64,000 bases of DNA from JALYGJ01 sp036558545 (GTDB taxonomy: Bacteria > Chloroflexota > Limnocylindria > Limnocylindrales > CSP1-4): contig DATBFJ010000071.1 in NCBI GenBank assembly GCA_036558545.1, positions 30,951 through 94,950 on the forward strand, read 5' to 3'. Position numbers and translations under genes: made by a program. Under the pieces are notes generated by a model that saw nothing but the letters and a program-made list of their open reading frames with translations, was not told the DNA's origin and did not search any database. This document shows positions 1 through 9,013 of this stretch, one piece after another (position 1 is the stretch's first letter; every line of letters begins with the position of its first letter).

Positions 1-117
1 TTTCGCAATCGCGCGGGCGCGAACCATATCGCCGCGTGCGCCTCTATCCGGATCCGCAAGGCGCGCGAGCGACGCGCCGGTAGGCACCGTCGCTTCGCGC
101 GCCAACGGACTGGTTCT

Positions 118-1491
118 CTACGGTGTGTAGCTCCACAGCTCCACGCCGTGCGATCCATCGTCGGCCACGTAGAAATAGCGGCTGCCGATCGAAACGCTCG
201 GTCCATCCGTTGCAGCAGCATTGACGTATTCGCCGCTCGAGTACGTACCGACCTTGGTGCCGTCGCTTTGCCAGAGTCGCCAGGTGTCTGTGTCCCAGTT
301 GTAGACGTGGAAGCAGACCCGGTTGCCAACGGCAGTGATGCGGCTGGCTGGGTAGTCGATGAAGCTGACCAGCGGATTCGTCCCGGAAGAACTCCCATCG
401 CTGAGCCACAGGTAATCACCGGTGCCGTCAACGTATGCACTGAAATAGAGATGTCCTCCGGCGGCCGTGACGTACTGGGCCTGGCGATTGATGATCTTCT
501 TCGTCCCGGACGCTGTGCCGTCCGTCTTCCACAGGGCGCCACCGGCTCCATCAGCGAAGAACAGCCGGTTGTTCATATAAGTTGCCTCAATCGGGACGTT
601 AGCCAGCGCTCCCGATGACGTCAGTGCCTTCGTGCCTGACGCTGTTCCATTCGTCTTCCACAGGCGAACGTTGCTCTGATCGTCGGTGTACGTGACGAAA
701 TAGAGGCTCTGCCCGTGGATCGGCAGGAAGCTGAGGTGGTCCGCCTGTGGCGACCCGGCCGCCCGATGTGTGCCACTGACGGTGCCATCGCTGACCCAGA
801 TCTCTTCCTTGCCCGCATCGTTCTCTGCCACGTAGTAGAAGCGACCGCCCAGCGTGTCGGCGACGTGGTCAGGCTCGGGCGGGTTGTCGAGCCACTCGTG
901 GGTCGCCGCGCTTGGTGCTTCCAGCCAGTACGTGCCGGCGGCCGTCCCGTCGCTGACGTAGAGCGTGGTCCCCCACACGCCGCCGCTATGGGTCAAGAAG
1001 AAGAGTCGGCTCCCGACTGCGACAGACGTGTAGACGGCGATCCCGTTGCCGCCGTACGAGTTCTTGCCGTGCGTATTGATGTCCTTGACGAGAACAGTGC
1101 CGGCAGACGTCCCGTCGCTCTTCCACAGCTCACGGCCGTGCTTACCGTCGACGGCCGTAAAAAAGAGGGTTCCGTTGACGTTGACCAGGTCCGCGGGATT
1201 TGAGCTGTTGCCGTAAGGCCGGATGTTCTTGACCATCTTCGTGCCGGCGGCCGTGCCATCCGACTTCCACAGCTCGGTGCCATGGATGCCGTCGTCAGCC
1301 GTGAAGAACAGGGTTGTGCCAACGGCCGTCAGCGAGGCCGGATTGGAGTTTCCTGACGCATTGATGTCCCTGACAATGGACGGCGGTCCAGCCGCGCTCA
1401 CGGTCGATGTTTGCCAGATGACGATCAGCGTGACCACGACGGCCATGGTGACCAGTCGAGGCCATACGCCTGAAATTGATGGCCGTGGCAT
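118..1491 (-). CDS. secreted ELWxxDGT-repeat protein
   Basis: A predicted exported repeat protein of 457 residues. Most of it consists of repeats of about 45 residues with the core LFF(T)..G..G.ELWKSDGT.AGT. Clear copies are ELWKSDGTAAGT and ELWKSDGTSAGT near the N-terminus; later ones degenerate to forms such as LWLSDGSSSGT. This is the hallmark of ELWxxDGT proteins, which are probably propeller-like surface or extracellular proteins of unknown ligand. I chose the ATG at 1491 over a longer frame because a GGAAAGGGG run lies just upstream. The product then begins with a basic n-region, a hydrophobic segment (VTMAVVVTLIVIW) and a plausible cleavage site near VSAAG. It lies on the same strand as the NicO operon, 138 bp downstream, so co-transcription is possible but unproven. 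Confidence 0.8.
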   Translation of the reverse strand: MPRPSISGVWPRLVTMAVVVTLIVIWQTSTVSAAGPPSIVRDINASGNSNPASLTAVGTTLFFTADDGIHGTELWKSDGTAAGTKMVKNIRPYGNSSNPADLVNVNGTLFFTAVDGKHGRELWKSDGTSAGTVLVKDINTHGKNSYGGNGIAVYTSVAVGSRLFFLTHSGGVWGTTLYVSDGTAAGTYWLEAPSAATHEWLDNPPEPDHVADTLGGRFYYVAENDAGKEEIWVSDGTVSGTHRAAGSPQADHLSFLPIHGQSLYFVTYTDDQSNVRLWKTNGTASGTKALTSSGALANVPIEATYMNNRLFFADGAGGALWKTDGTASGTKKIINRQAQYVTAAGGHLYFSAYVDGTGDYLWLSDGSSSGTNPLVSFIDYPASRITAVGNRVCFHVYNWDTDTWRLWQSDGTKVGTYSSGEYVNAAATDGPSVSIGSRYFYVADDGSHGVELWSYTP

Positions 1492-1629
1492 GCCACCACC
1501 CCTTTCCTGGGATCGCCGCCGCGCGCCTGTCGGATGGCCGAGGAGTGCGCGCTGGTCCGCCAAGTTCAGGCTAGGGACAGCGCTTGTCGGGCTGAAGGGC
1601 CGCTCCGCACTCCGCGGGTAGGCCAGATG

Positions 1630-3144
1630 TCACAAGCCCAGGCCGATAAGTCCTTGGCCTGTGATGAGCGCGCCCGCGAGGAGAACGACCACCGCACTGA
1701 GCAGCGGCACACGGCGACTCAGGTCGAGGGAGCGGCTCTGAGGGATGCGTTCGACGAGCCGGCGCGCGTATACCAGGCCGAAACCTATGCCCACGAGCAC
1801 GGCCGCCATGCCAATGCCGAAAGCGATGGTCAGCACGACTCCCCACGCAGGACGGCCGACAGAGATTGAGCCGATCAGCACAAGAAGTGCGGACACGGAC
1901 GGGATCATGCCGCCGGACAGGCCCAACGCGAACAGGCCGCGCTTGCCCATTTGTTGCTGTGCTACGTGCGTGTGGCCGACGCCGCCGTGCTCGTGCCAAC
2001 CTTCTGGGTGTTGGTGATGAGCCTCGTGTTGGTGATACTGTTCAGGCTTCAGGCGCCACGCTCGCAGTCGCGTGAACAGCAGGTACGTGCCGATCACAAC
2101 GACGATCGCGCCCGATGCGATGCTCAGGATCGGGTAGAGCTTGTCCGCGGGAATGACCACGGCCGCGGACAGGCTCAAGAGACCAAGTGCAAGCACGCCG
2201 ATCGTGTGTGAGACAGTCACGGTCATGCCCAGGCCAACCGCTTGGCGGGCATTGCCCCGCGACCCGACCAGGTAAGCCGCCATGACGGTCTTGCCGTGGC
2301 CGGGCGAGACCGCGTGAACGGCACCCAGCCCGGCCGCGACGGCCAGCGACAGAAGGATGATCGGCGGTGTCAGGTCAGATGCCTGGAACAGGCTCGTCAC
2401 GTCGTTCCCCAGCTCATCGACGCTCGCCGGAACGGCTGCCGGTGGCGGCGTCCCATGTAATTCGACATTCGTCGAATCGACTGGCGCGGCGTCAGGAACC
2501 ATGAAGGTGGAAAGTTGTGGGCCGCCAGGATTGGCGATGAACTCGGTCGAATCAATACCCAGCGGCACTGTCAACAGGTCGGCCGGATAGTGGGTGAGGC
2601 GGTCTGACGCGGACGTCGCCGTCAGATCCGTGCCGGTCAGAGTTGTGCCGTCACCGAGTACGCTGATCTCGCGCCAACCCTGGCGCTCGGCGAATGTCCT
2701 ATCCGCAAACGTGATCTCGGTGCCACTCACGAGCGCGGTGGCAAGGGCAGCATCGTAGACGCACACCAGCCGCATGGTCGGGTTGCCCTGGCCGATGGGG
2801 AAGGAGATGCCCAGCTGAGTCAGGCTGAGCGTCAGGCGGGAACCTCCGGCTTCCAGGTCGAGCGAGCTGGCCAGCGTGTCGCACTCGCTCACCGCGTAAA
2901 CGTGCGACTCCGAGTCGGAGACGTTGCCGTCCGCATCGGTGTCCATCGAGCGCCGCTCGGTGAACGTCGGAATCTCGGCGAAGTCCGTGACGTGATCGAC
3001 AAGGACACCGTTCTCGGAGACGCGCAACCCGCTGTAGTGGTTGATCGTGAAGTTGCCCAGCGGGTGTGCGCTCGTTGCCGGGACAACGAGCGCCAGCGCC
3101 GCGAGGGAAAGTGTGAAAGCGAGTGCGAGCCGCGCGTACCTCAT
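1630..3144 (-). CDS. NicO-family nickel/cobalt exporter with exported N-terminal domain
   Basis: 504-residue membrane protein of the NicO/RcnA-like metal exporter group. It has a signal peptide (about residues 1-26) and an extracytoplasmic domain of about 230 residues beginning HPLGNFTINHY. The transport domain follows, with the signature HAVSPGHGKTVMAAYLVG. A His-rich cytoplasmic loop (HQHEAHHQHPEGWHEHGG) and three more membrane helices complete it. The loop and the HxxxPGHGK motif are what the family uses for Ni/Co handling; substrate identity here is inference. The start codon overlaps the stop of the upstream TPR gene in an ATGA arrangement, so the two are translationally coupled. It is the last of three genes in the DUF4331-TPR-NicO operon. 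Confidence 0.8.
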   Translation of the reverse strand: MRYARLALAFTLSLAALALVVPATSAHPLGNFTINHYSGLRVSENGVLVDHVTDFAEIPTFTERRSMDTDADGNVSDSESHVYAVSECDTLASSLDLEAGGSRLTLSLTQLGISFPIGQGNPTMRLVCVYDAALATALVSGTEITFADRTFAERQGWREISVLGDGTTLTGTDLTATSASDRLTHYPADLLTVPLGIDSTEFIANPGGPQLSTFMVPDAAPVDSTNVELHGTPPPAAVPASVDELGNDVTSLFQASDLTPPIILLSLAVAAGLGAVHAVSPGHGKTVMAAYLVGSRGNARQAVGLGMTVTVSHTIGVLALGLLSLSAAVVIPADKLYPILSIASGAIVVVIGTYLLFTRLRAWRLKPEQYHQHEAHHQHPEGWHEHGGVGHTHVAQQQMGKRGLFALGLSGGMIPSVSALLVLIGSISVGRPAWGVVLTIAFGIGMAAVLVGIGFGLVYARRLVERIPQSRSLDLSRRVPLLSAVVVLLAGALITGQGLIGLGL

Positions 3145-4613
3145 TGGCCGAGCGCCTGACGAGCCTGCTGTACGACCATTGGTGACACGGTCGGGTTAAG
3201 GCCGAGAGCCTGGTGCAGGTGCGCCCTGCCCTGGTCGTTCAAGCCGTTGGCGATCTCAATCAGGCCGGCGTGGAGATAGATCTTCGCGTCGGCCGTGCCC
3301 AGGGCCATGGCTTTATCAATGGCCGTCAACGCCTCAGCATCCCGGCCATTCGCATGCAATGCCCATGCGTACGCGTCGTACCCGTAGATGTCCTGGCGCT
3401 GCGCCAGCTCGTCGGTCGCGAGCGTTAGTGCCTGACTCGTGTTTCGGTCGTGATCGGACAGGAACAGCCCGTACTCGCGGTCGTAGACGTGGCCGGCACC
3501 GGAGGACGCCGTCATCGAGGCAATGAAGTCGACCGTGGCGTACTGGTCGGTCGCCTTCGCCGAGTCACCGGACAGGGAATAGAGGTCGCCAAGGAAGGCG
3601 AGCATGTCGGGCCGCGGCAGGGCATCGGTCGCTTGCTGGATGAGCGTCACAGCCGTCGCCAGGTCACCGCGGGCATAGGCGACGCGGCCCTCGCCGAAGA
3701 GGGCCAGCGGATAGCCGGGCAGCAATGCCAGCGCGTTCTGGTAGTCCGTCTGAGCCGTGTCGAGGTTGCCCGCCAGCAGCTGGTATTCGGCCGCGGTGTA
3801 GTCGTAGAAGGCAACGTTCGTTGGCAGGTCGCCGGCAGCCGTGTCATCTGATGCCGCGCCTTCAGCGGCAGTCACGGCCGCGGAGGTGTCGCCGGTGATG
3901 AATTCGAAGCGTGCCTGTCGAACCGACACGGACGGCGAGGGAATCAGGTGCTGGAGATCTGTCAGTGCACCCTGCGCGTCCGGGATGTGGCCGAGCTCGA
4001 TGGACGAGTCGAAGACGACGCCGAGCGCGCCAAGGGCGTTCGGGTTGAGTTCGAGTGTCTGTGTCGCTTCCTGGAGCGCGCCGTTGAAGTCATGCAGCGT
4101 GGCCAGCTCGCGCGCATTCCCAGCATGGCCGCTGGTGCTGTTCGAGTTGATCGAGATGACCATCTGGTAGGCCTGCTGGGCGGCAAGGAACTGCGTGATG
4201 TCGCCAGTCATGCGGCCCTTGAGGTCGAAGACGTCGCCGAGCGCGCTCCAGCTGTCCTCGGACGTTGGCGCACTTGTCGTCCGCTCCTTCCAGAACGTGA
4301 TGCGCCGGTCAATGTCAGTCGTATCGACCGCGCCTAGCGCGGAGATCTCGGTCTGCGGGTTGGAAAGGTCCGCGACATTGTTCCCGGCCAGTGCTGGCGC
4401 TCCGGCGGCCGCGCTGTCAGAGGCCGTCTGGTTCGAATTCAGGAGCTGGAACGCGATCACGACGACGATCGCGAGCAGTGGCGGAATGAGATACACGGCG
4501 CGGCCCAGCCGACCACGAAGGTGGCGGCCCGGGGACCGCCGCGTGGCGGCGGTCCCCGGAGTGCCGAGTCGCGTCTGAGACGCGCTCAATTCGCCGGCGC
4601 GAGATACGGCCAC
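3141..4613 (-). CDS. membrane-anchored TPR-repeat protein
   Basis: 490 residues. A basic N-terminal stretch of about 38 residues precedes one membrane helix (YLIPPLLAIVVVIAFQLL), followed by a long region of tetratricopeptide repeats, e.g. the A..Y..AL.L.P units between residues 140 and 480. It is probably a scaffold outside or at the membrane. The proposed GTG start at 4613 overlaps the end of the DUF4331 gene by 28 bp. A perfect inverted repeat (4529-4559) lies within the first 30 codons, so the true start could instead be the GTG at 4496, directly before the helix. Coupled by ATGA to the NicO gene downstream. A TPR protein between a DUF4331 protein and a metal exporter suggests assembly or secretion support, but no specific role can be read. 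Confidence 0.7.
   Translation of the reverse strand: MAVSRAGELSASQTRLGTPGTAATRRSPGRHLRGRLGRAVYLIPPLLAIVVVIAFQLLNSNQTASDSAAAGAPALAGNNVADLSNPQTEISALGAVDTTDIDRRITFWKERTTSAPTSEDSWSALGDVFDLKGRMTGDITQFLAAQQAYQMVISINSNSTSGHAGNARELATLHDFNGALQEATQTLELNPNALGALGVVFDSSIELGHIPDAQGALTDLQHLIPSPSVSVRQARFEFITGDTSAAVTAAEGAASDDTAAGDLPTNVAFYDYTAAEYQLLAGNLDTAQTDYQNALALLPGYPLALFGEGRVAYARGDLATAVTLIQQATDALPRPDMLAFLGDLYSLSGDSAKATDQYATVDFIASMTASSGAGHVYDREYGLFLSDHDRNTSQALTLATDELAQRQDIYGYDAYAWALHANGRDAEALTAIDKAMALGTADAKIYLHAGLIEIANGLNDQGRAHLHQALGLNPTVSPMVVQQARQALGQ
4529..4559. repeat. perfect 14-bp inverted repeat near the start of the TPR gene
   Basis: CCGGGGACCGCCGC, loop GTG, then its exact reverse complement. It lies 27-57 bp past the DUF4331 stop codon in the direction of transcription and inside the first codons of the TPR frame. 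It could be a processing or stabilising hairpin, or a partial terminator lowering expression of the downstream genes. There is no T-run. Confidence 0.7.
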
Positions 4614-5617
4614 GCCTTGGTGATGGCGCTGTCGTTGCTCACGCAGTCGCTGGTGACTCCGCCGTTGGTGACGAGACCTAGCTCGGCATCAATGACATCG
4701 TCCTTGAGCCGGCGACCGTTGAGGAAGCCGGAAGTGTCACCCGTCTGGTAGGTCAGCACATCGGGCAGTAGGACACCCGCCAGGCCTGCCGGGTCAGCGG
4801 CTCCCAGACTGGTCAGGACATCCTGGAAATGCTGTTCGAACAACTGTGGCTGCTCGACTGGCTGCGAGCGGTTGAACGCCTCGCGGTCGGTCTTGTGCGG
4901 GTCCACGTTGTTGAAGACGGTGTTGATGGCGGGACGGCCCATCTGGTCGGCCTGGACCCATGCACCACCGCGTAAGACGTTGGTGGTTGCCCAGATGCCG
5001 ATGTTCTTGCCCTTGCCGCCGAGCTGGCTGTTGGGGACCTTGAGGATGATCGAGCTGACATTCAACCCGTGGAAAAAGTCGGTAGTGCCTCCGTCGCAGA
5101 AGGTGCGGCCGTTGCCACTGCCGAGGACTGCGCCCTTGAAAGCGTCGAGATCGAAGAAAAACGGATCGTCGAACAGCCCAGCGGTCAGCTTGCCGCCACC
5201 CGCAACGGTGTTGTCCTGGCCGGTCCAACCGCTCGAAACCAGATGGCCGTTGCGATAGAGCTTGATGCTCTGAACGCCCGTGCCGGTGGGCCGGCCGAAC
5301 TTGGCCTCATAGATCACGTCCGGCTTGGCATCGCCGTTCTCGTCGACCTTGATCATGTACTGGACGCCTGTTCCGAACGTCGTCCCGGACTGGGCGAGAA
5401 CGCCGGCACCGGGGTTGACGTTGAGCACAAAGACGGTCTTGCGTCCGTTTGAAGTGCTGAAGGCGTACAGATCGGTGATGTCGGCCGCGCCATTGTTCGC
5501 GACACCTGGGCCGTCGAGGTGATCGGCGGCGAAGGTGGTCGGGACGAGACCGAGCGAAAGGATCAGAAGCGAGCTGGCGATCGACGCCGTGAATGCTCGC
5601 CTGCGCATGTCGCGCAT
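4586..5617 (-). CDS. DUF4331 secreted protein
   Basis: 343 residues with a signal peptide ending near TTFAADHLDG and the DUF4331 hallmarks HLDGP and ADITDLYAF directly after it. Later blocks (the GRTFCDGGTTDFFHGLNVSSI region and a C-terminal DVLTYQTGD) fit the family. The function of DUF4331 proteins is not established. The start at 5617 is supported by an excellent Shine-Dalgarno (GAGGAGGTAA) about 8 nt upstream. It is the first gene of the operon with the TPR and NicO genes, divergent from the ECF sigma/anti-sigma pair. That suggests, but does not prove, that the pair controls this operon. Confidence 0.85.
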   Translation of the reverse strand: MRDMRRRAFTASIASSLLILSLGLVPTTFAADHLDGPGVANNGAADITDLYAFSTSNGRKTVFVLNVNPGAGVLAQSGTTFGTGVQYMIKVDENGDAKPDVIYEAKFGRPTGTGVQSIKLYRNGHLVSSGWTGQDNTVAGGGKLTAGLFDDPFFFDLDAFKGAVLGSGNGRTFCDGGTTDFFHGLNVSSIILKVPNSQLGGKGKNIGIWATTNVLRGGAWVQADQMGRPAINTVFNNVDPHKTDREAFNRSQPVEQPQLFEQHFQDVLTSLGAADPAGLAGVLLPDVLTYQTGDTSGFLNGRRLKDDVIDAELGLVTNGGVTSDCVSNDSAITKAWPYLAPAN

Positions 5618-5857
5618 GATTCGAGTTACCTCCTCAGAGTGGTTACGAGGTGTGTCGGCGCATGCCTCGCGCCGTGGCCGGGCTATCGCTAGGCGTCCCT
5701 CCTCTCATGGTTTCGGTTGTCTGAGCGGGTGTACGCAGCGGGTCGCCCTCTCGGATCACTTCCGATGAGACCGCTGCCTAAACTTGCGCGGTGCCCGTCC
5801 CTTCAGGCTCTTCCCGCGAGTGGCGCAGTGAACCGCGAGGCAATTCCGCGCGCATAA
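5618..5857. promoter_or_regulatory. divergent control region between DUF4331 operon and ECF sigma gene
   Basis: 240 bp without a gene. It carries the strong ribosome binding site of the DUF4331 gene near 5625-5635 and a -10-like TAAACT at about 5778 facing the sigma gene. I cannot identify an ECF-type -35/-10 pair with confidence. Confidence 0.35.
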
Positions 5858-6454
5858 GTGGTGAGCGCCCATGAGAGTTGCGTGGTCGCTGACAGCACGG
5901 TGACGGCCGTTACGACCGACGAGGAGCTCCTCGGACGATTGGCGGCCGGCGTGGATGAAGCTGCGCTGTCCGAGCTATACGACCGCTACCAGGCACAGAT
6001 GTACGGACTCGCGATGCGCATAACGAACGACGCCGCATTGGCCCAGGACGCAGTCCAGGAGGCCTTTGTCGGCGTATGGCGCAACGCTGCTCGCTACGCC
6101 CAGACGCGTGCCAGCGTCCGAACGTGGATGCTGTCGATCACGCATCACCGCGCCGTCGATATCCTGCGCAGACGACGCGCGACGTCGCCGCTGCCGGAGC
6201 TGGAGGATGGCACCAGGGCCCTGACTACGCCCGATGTGTGGCCGGAGGTTGCCCGGGCCGCCGACGCCGCCGCCGTGCGCGGTGCACTGGCCGCGCTGCC
6301 TGATGCCCAACGCCGAACGATCGAGCTCGCCTACTTCGGTGGCCTGACTCAGACCGAGATTGCCGAGCGCGAGAGCGTTCCCCTTGGCACGGTGAAGAGC
6401 CGCGTTCGCTTGGGCCTCGCGAGCCTGCGCAACATGCTCGAGCAGTCGAGATGA
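5858..6454 (+). CDS. ECF RNA polymerase sigma factor (SigK/SigL-like)
   Basis: 198 residues with region 2 (ELYDRYQAQMYGLAMRI, then QDAVQEAFVGVWR) and region 4 (ALPDAQRRTIELAYFGGLTQTEIAE with the helix-turn-helix ending GTVKSRV). No sigma region 3 or extra C-terminal domain. The start is uncertain: GTG at 5858, the following GTG at 5861 and GTG at 5882 are all in frame and none has a convincing Shine-Dalgarno. The stop overlaps the start of the RskA-like gene (ATGA), the usual arrangement for a sigma factor and its membrane anti-sigma. It probably responds to an envelope signal and may drive the divergent DUF4331 operon. Confidence 0.92.
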   Translation: MVSAHESCVVADSTVTAVTTDEELLGRLAAGVDEAALSELYDRYQAQMYGLAMRITNDAALAQDAVQEAFVGVWRNAARYAQTRASVRTWMLSITHHRAVDILRRRRATSPLPELEDGTRALTTPDVWPEVARAADAAAVRGALAALPDAQRRTIELAYFGGLTQTEIAERESVPLGTVKSRVRLGLASLRNMLEQSR

Positions 6455-7269
6455 CGCGGGCACCAATGAGCCACGAGCAAGCTCTCGAGCTGGCCGGCCT
6501 GTACGCATTGGACGCTTTGACGCCCGATGAAAGAGCCGCGGTCGACGCGCACATCGCATCCTGCACCCGAGATCACTCCGAGTTCGCCACACTAGGTGGC
6601 CTGGCCCCCGCACTGGCGGCAGTTGCCGATCCGCTTGACGCGCCGGAGTCGCTCAAGGACAACATCCTGGCCGCGTATCGGGCCGACGTCGCACCGAAGG
6701 CTGTTCCGGCCACGGCGCCTGCGCCGACACCGCTGACGCAGCCAGTCGTTGCTACCACGACGCGGCCGCGTCGCTGGCAGGCGCCAACCTGGATGGGCTG
6801 GGCCGCGGCGGCCGTGGCAATAGTGCTGCTCGCGGTGGTCAGCGTTTACGGGCTGAACCTGCGCCAGCAGGCTGACCAGGCCAGGACGCGCGCCGACCAA
6901 CTCGCGGCGGCCGTGGCGGCGATGACGGCGCCCGGCTCCGAGGTTGCGATCCTGCACGGCAGTGGAGCCGCCTCCGGCGTAAGCGGCTTCGTCGCCTTCC
7001 CGACATCCACCACCGGTCAGGGATACATGGTCGTGACCGACGTGCCGCCTTTACCGACTGACAAGACCTACCAGGCCTGGTACATCACCGACGGGACACC
7101 GACGTCTGCAGGAACGATGACGGCAGATGCGAGCGGCAGCATCGTGGTATCAGGCTTGGAGCCCCTTGACGGCGCACAGGTCGTCGCGGTCACGGTCGAG
7201 CCTGACGGCGGCTCCGATCAGCCAACAAGCGATCCCATCATCGTGGGTACGGTCACGACGCCAACTTGA
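6451..7269 (+). CDS. RskA-like membrane anti-sigma factor
   Basis: 272 residues. The cytoplasmic anti-sigma part (LAGLYALDALTPDERAAVDAHIASC) binds the sigma factor. One membrane helix (MGWAAAAVAIVLLAVVSVYGL, about residues 111-131) follows. The extracytoplasmic RskA domain contains the typical YQAWYITDGTPTSAGTM block. The N-terminal part has HxxxC but not the full HxxxCxxC zinc motif, which is normal for RskA-type proteins. ATGA overlap with the sigma gene. A second ATG at 6466 is an alternative start. Release of the sigma factor would need regulated proteolysis by proteases not encoded here. Confidence 0.9.
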   Translation: MTRAPMSHEQALELAGLYALDALTPDERAAVDAHIASCTRDHSEFATLGGLAPALAAVADPLDAPESLKDNILAAYRADVAPKAVPATAPAPTPLTQPVVATTTRPRRWQAPTWMGWAAAAVAIVLLAVVSVYGLNLRQQADQARTRADQLAAAVAAMTAPGSEVAILHGSGAASGVSGFVAFPTSTTGQGYMVVTDVPPLPTDKTYQAWYITDGTPTSAGTMTADASGSIVVSGLEPLDGAQVVAVTVEPDGGSDQPTSDPIIVGTVTTPT

Positions 7270-7281
7270 CGGCGCGCTCCA

Positions 7282-7287
7282 TAGACT
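7282..7287 (+). promoter_or_regulatory. -10-like TAGACT, leaderless promoter of tmk
   Basis: TAGACT, then 8 nt, then the ATG of tmk, with no Shine-Dalgarno between. One of about a dozen TANNNT hexamers at the same short distance from starts in this window. Confidence 0.5.
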
Positions 7288-7295
7288 CTGAGCGG

Positions 7296-7952
7296 ATGTC
7301 TGATAGCAACCGCGCGCCGGGAATTTTCATCACGCTCGAGGGTCCTGACGGGGCCGGCAAGAGCACCCAGGCTCGTCTGCTCGCGGAGCGCATTCGCGCC
7401 ACCGGCAGAGAAGTGGTCGAGACACGGGAGCCAGGTGGCACCGCGCTCGGCGAGCGACTACGCGATGTGCTCATGCACGCGCCGGACGGATCGCACGATG
7501 CGCTCAGTGACGCGCTGCTGTTCAACGCCGCCCGCGCACGCCAGGTCAGCGAGGTGATCCGACCAGCGCTAGACCGCGGGGCAGTGGTCGTGTGCGACCG
7601 CTTCTCGGATTCGACGCTGGCCTACCAGGGCTACGGCGGTGGCGTTCCTCAACAACAGCTGCGGACCTTGAAGCTCATCGCGATTGGCGACATCGATCCC
7701 GACCGTACGGTGCTCGTAGACCTGCCCATCTCGTCCGGTCTCGAGCGACGTCAGGCCGGTTCAACGTCCGATTTGACGCGCTTCGAAACGGACGCTCAAG
7801 AACATGGCGAGACGTTCCACGAACGAGTTCGGAGCGGGTACCTGAGTCTCGCCGCGGCCGAGCCGACGCGCTGGCGCGTCGTGGACGGATCGACATCTCC
7901 GCAGAAGGTCGCCGCGGCGGTCTGGTCGGCCGTCGCCGACCTGTTCGACTAG
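7296..7952 (+). CDS. tmk: thymidylate kinase
   Basis: 218 residues; phosphorylates dTMP to dTDP using ATP. P-loop EGPDGAGKST near the N-terminus, DR(F/Y) motif in VVCDRFSDSTLAYQG, and the dTMP-binding EPGGT. The lid region RRQAGSTSDLTRFE lacks the Arg-rich form of some type II enzymes, so I do not assign a subtype. I start at ATG 7296 rather than the in-frame TTG at 7266: it gives the normal short N-terminus before GIFITLEG and sits 8 nt after a TAGACT. Its stop codon shares bases with the stop of the convergent GGDEF gene (CTAG). Confidence 0.95.
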   Translation: MSDSNRAPGIFITLEGPDGAGKSTQARLLAERIRATGREVVETREPGGTALGERLRDVLMHAPDGSHDALSDALLFNAARARQVSEVIRPALDRGAVVVCDRFSDSTLAYQGYGGGVPQQQLRTLKLIAIGDIDPDRTVLVDLPISSGLERRQAGSTSDLTRFETDAQEHGETFHERVRSGYLSLAAAEPTRWRVVDGSTSPQKVAAAVWSAVADLFD

Positions 7953-8971
7953 GTCCCGCTGGCGACGAAGATAGAGCCGCGTCCGCGCCGCTTGGCCTCC
8001 TTCAGCGCCTTGTCGGCAGCGGTGAGCAGCTCCTCGCTCGAGGCGCCATCAATCGGATACACGGCTGCGCCGACGCTCACGCTGATCGGTCCAGTCGCAC
8101 TTTCGTGACTGAGCAGCGCATCTCGAACTCGACGACCGGCAACCTGGCCGGCGCCTCCGGGTGCGATCAGCGAGAACTCGTCGGATCCATAGCGCGCCAC
8201 GGTGTCCACGAGCCGCACCTGGTCGGCGAGCGTGGCCGCGACGTGGCGCAGCACCTCATCGCCGGCATGCGCGCCGCCCTTGTCATTGATCTCGGCGAAC
8301 CCGTCGACGTCGAAGAGCAGCACTGACAGCTGCGTTTCCTGTCGCGTGGCGCGCGCGATCTCAAGCTCCAGCATGCGCTCGAAGGTCACCTTGTTGGCCA
8401 GCCCGGTGAGCGGGTCCGTGGAGGCGAGCCTGCCAATCCAGTCGGCCTTCTCCATCAGCGCGTTTTCCAACCGCGCCTGGCGGATTGCGACCGCGCTCAG
8501 GTCGGCCAGCGCCGTCAGCGTGTTCTCTGGGCTGGCGGCATCGGGCGGTGGACCCTCAAAGGCAGCTACCAACGCGCCTTCGGCGATCTCTCCACCGGCT
8601 TCGTCAGCAGAGACAAGTGGGACTGCGACGATGCCGCGCCACTCGAGATGTTGGCCCGTGAACGCACGAGCTGCGTCAGCACCATTGGCCATCATCTGAC
8701 GGCGCTCGCGCACTGCCTGGGCGACGAGCTCCTCTGGGTCGTCGGCTGAGATCTGACCGTGCTCGGCCAGGATGTTCGGGTCCAGACCGGCTTGGGCGGC
8801 TGGGACGAGGATGCCGGTCACCTGGTCAAACAGATAGACGACAGCGGCCACGGCGCCGGCCGCTCCGACAACATAGCTGCACAAAGCGTCGAGCTTCGCG
8901 TCCAACTCAGTGCCCCTGGCGACGATCCGCGTGGCCTCGAGCAGGGTGAAGCGCGAATCCGGTCGATCCAT
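7949..8971 (-). CDS. GAF-GGDEF diguanylate cyclase
   Basis: 340 residues. An N-terminal GAF-like sensor (residues about 5-160) is followed by a GGDEF domain opening with DPLTGLANK. The active-site loop is RYGSDEF, the accepted G(G/S)DEF variant, and the metal Asp lies in LLFDVDGF. It should make cyclic di-GMP from two GTP in response to a ligand or redox cue sensed by the GAF part. No RxxD inhibitory site is obvious upstream of the loop. I use ATG 8971, not the longer TTG start at 9010, because a TATCAT hexamer lies exactly 8 nt upstream of this ATG and the product then starts MDRPDSRFTLLEA. Confidence 0.88.
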   Translation of the reverse strand: MDRPDSRFTLLEATRIVARGTELDAKLDALCSYVVGAAGAVAAVVYLFDQVTGILVPAAQAGLDPNILAEHGQISADDPEELVAQAVRERRQMMANGADAARAFTGQHLEWRGIVAVPLVSADEAGGEIAEGALVAAFEGPPPDAASPENTLTALADLSAVAIRQARLENALMEKADWIGRLASTDPLTGLANKVTFERMLELEIARATRQETQLSVLLFDVDGFAEINDKGGAHAGDEVLRHVAATLADQVRLVDTVARYGSDEFSLIAPGGAGQVAGRRVRDALLSHESATGPISVSVGAAVYPIDGASSEELLTAADKALKEAKRRGRGSIFVASGT

Positions 8972-8979
8972 CGCGGCCG

Positions 8980-8985
8980 ATGATA
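8980..8985 (-). promoter_or_regulatory. -10-like TATCAT, leaderless promoter of GGDEF gene
   Basis: On the minus strand TATCAT is followed by 8 nt and the ATG at 8971; no Shine-Dalgarno is present. Confidence 0.45.
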
Positions 8986-9013
8986 GTCGGGCCGACACTC
9001 GCCGGAGCAACTA

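Noticed and set aside
1..117. Possible gene at the left edge
   Set aside because: No frame has a recognisable product; it may be intergenic or the tail of a gene I cannot identify.
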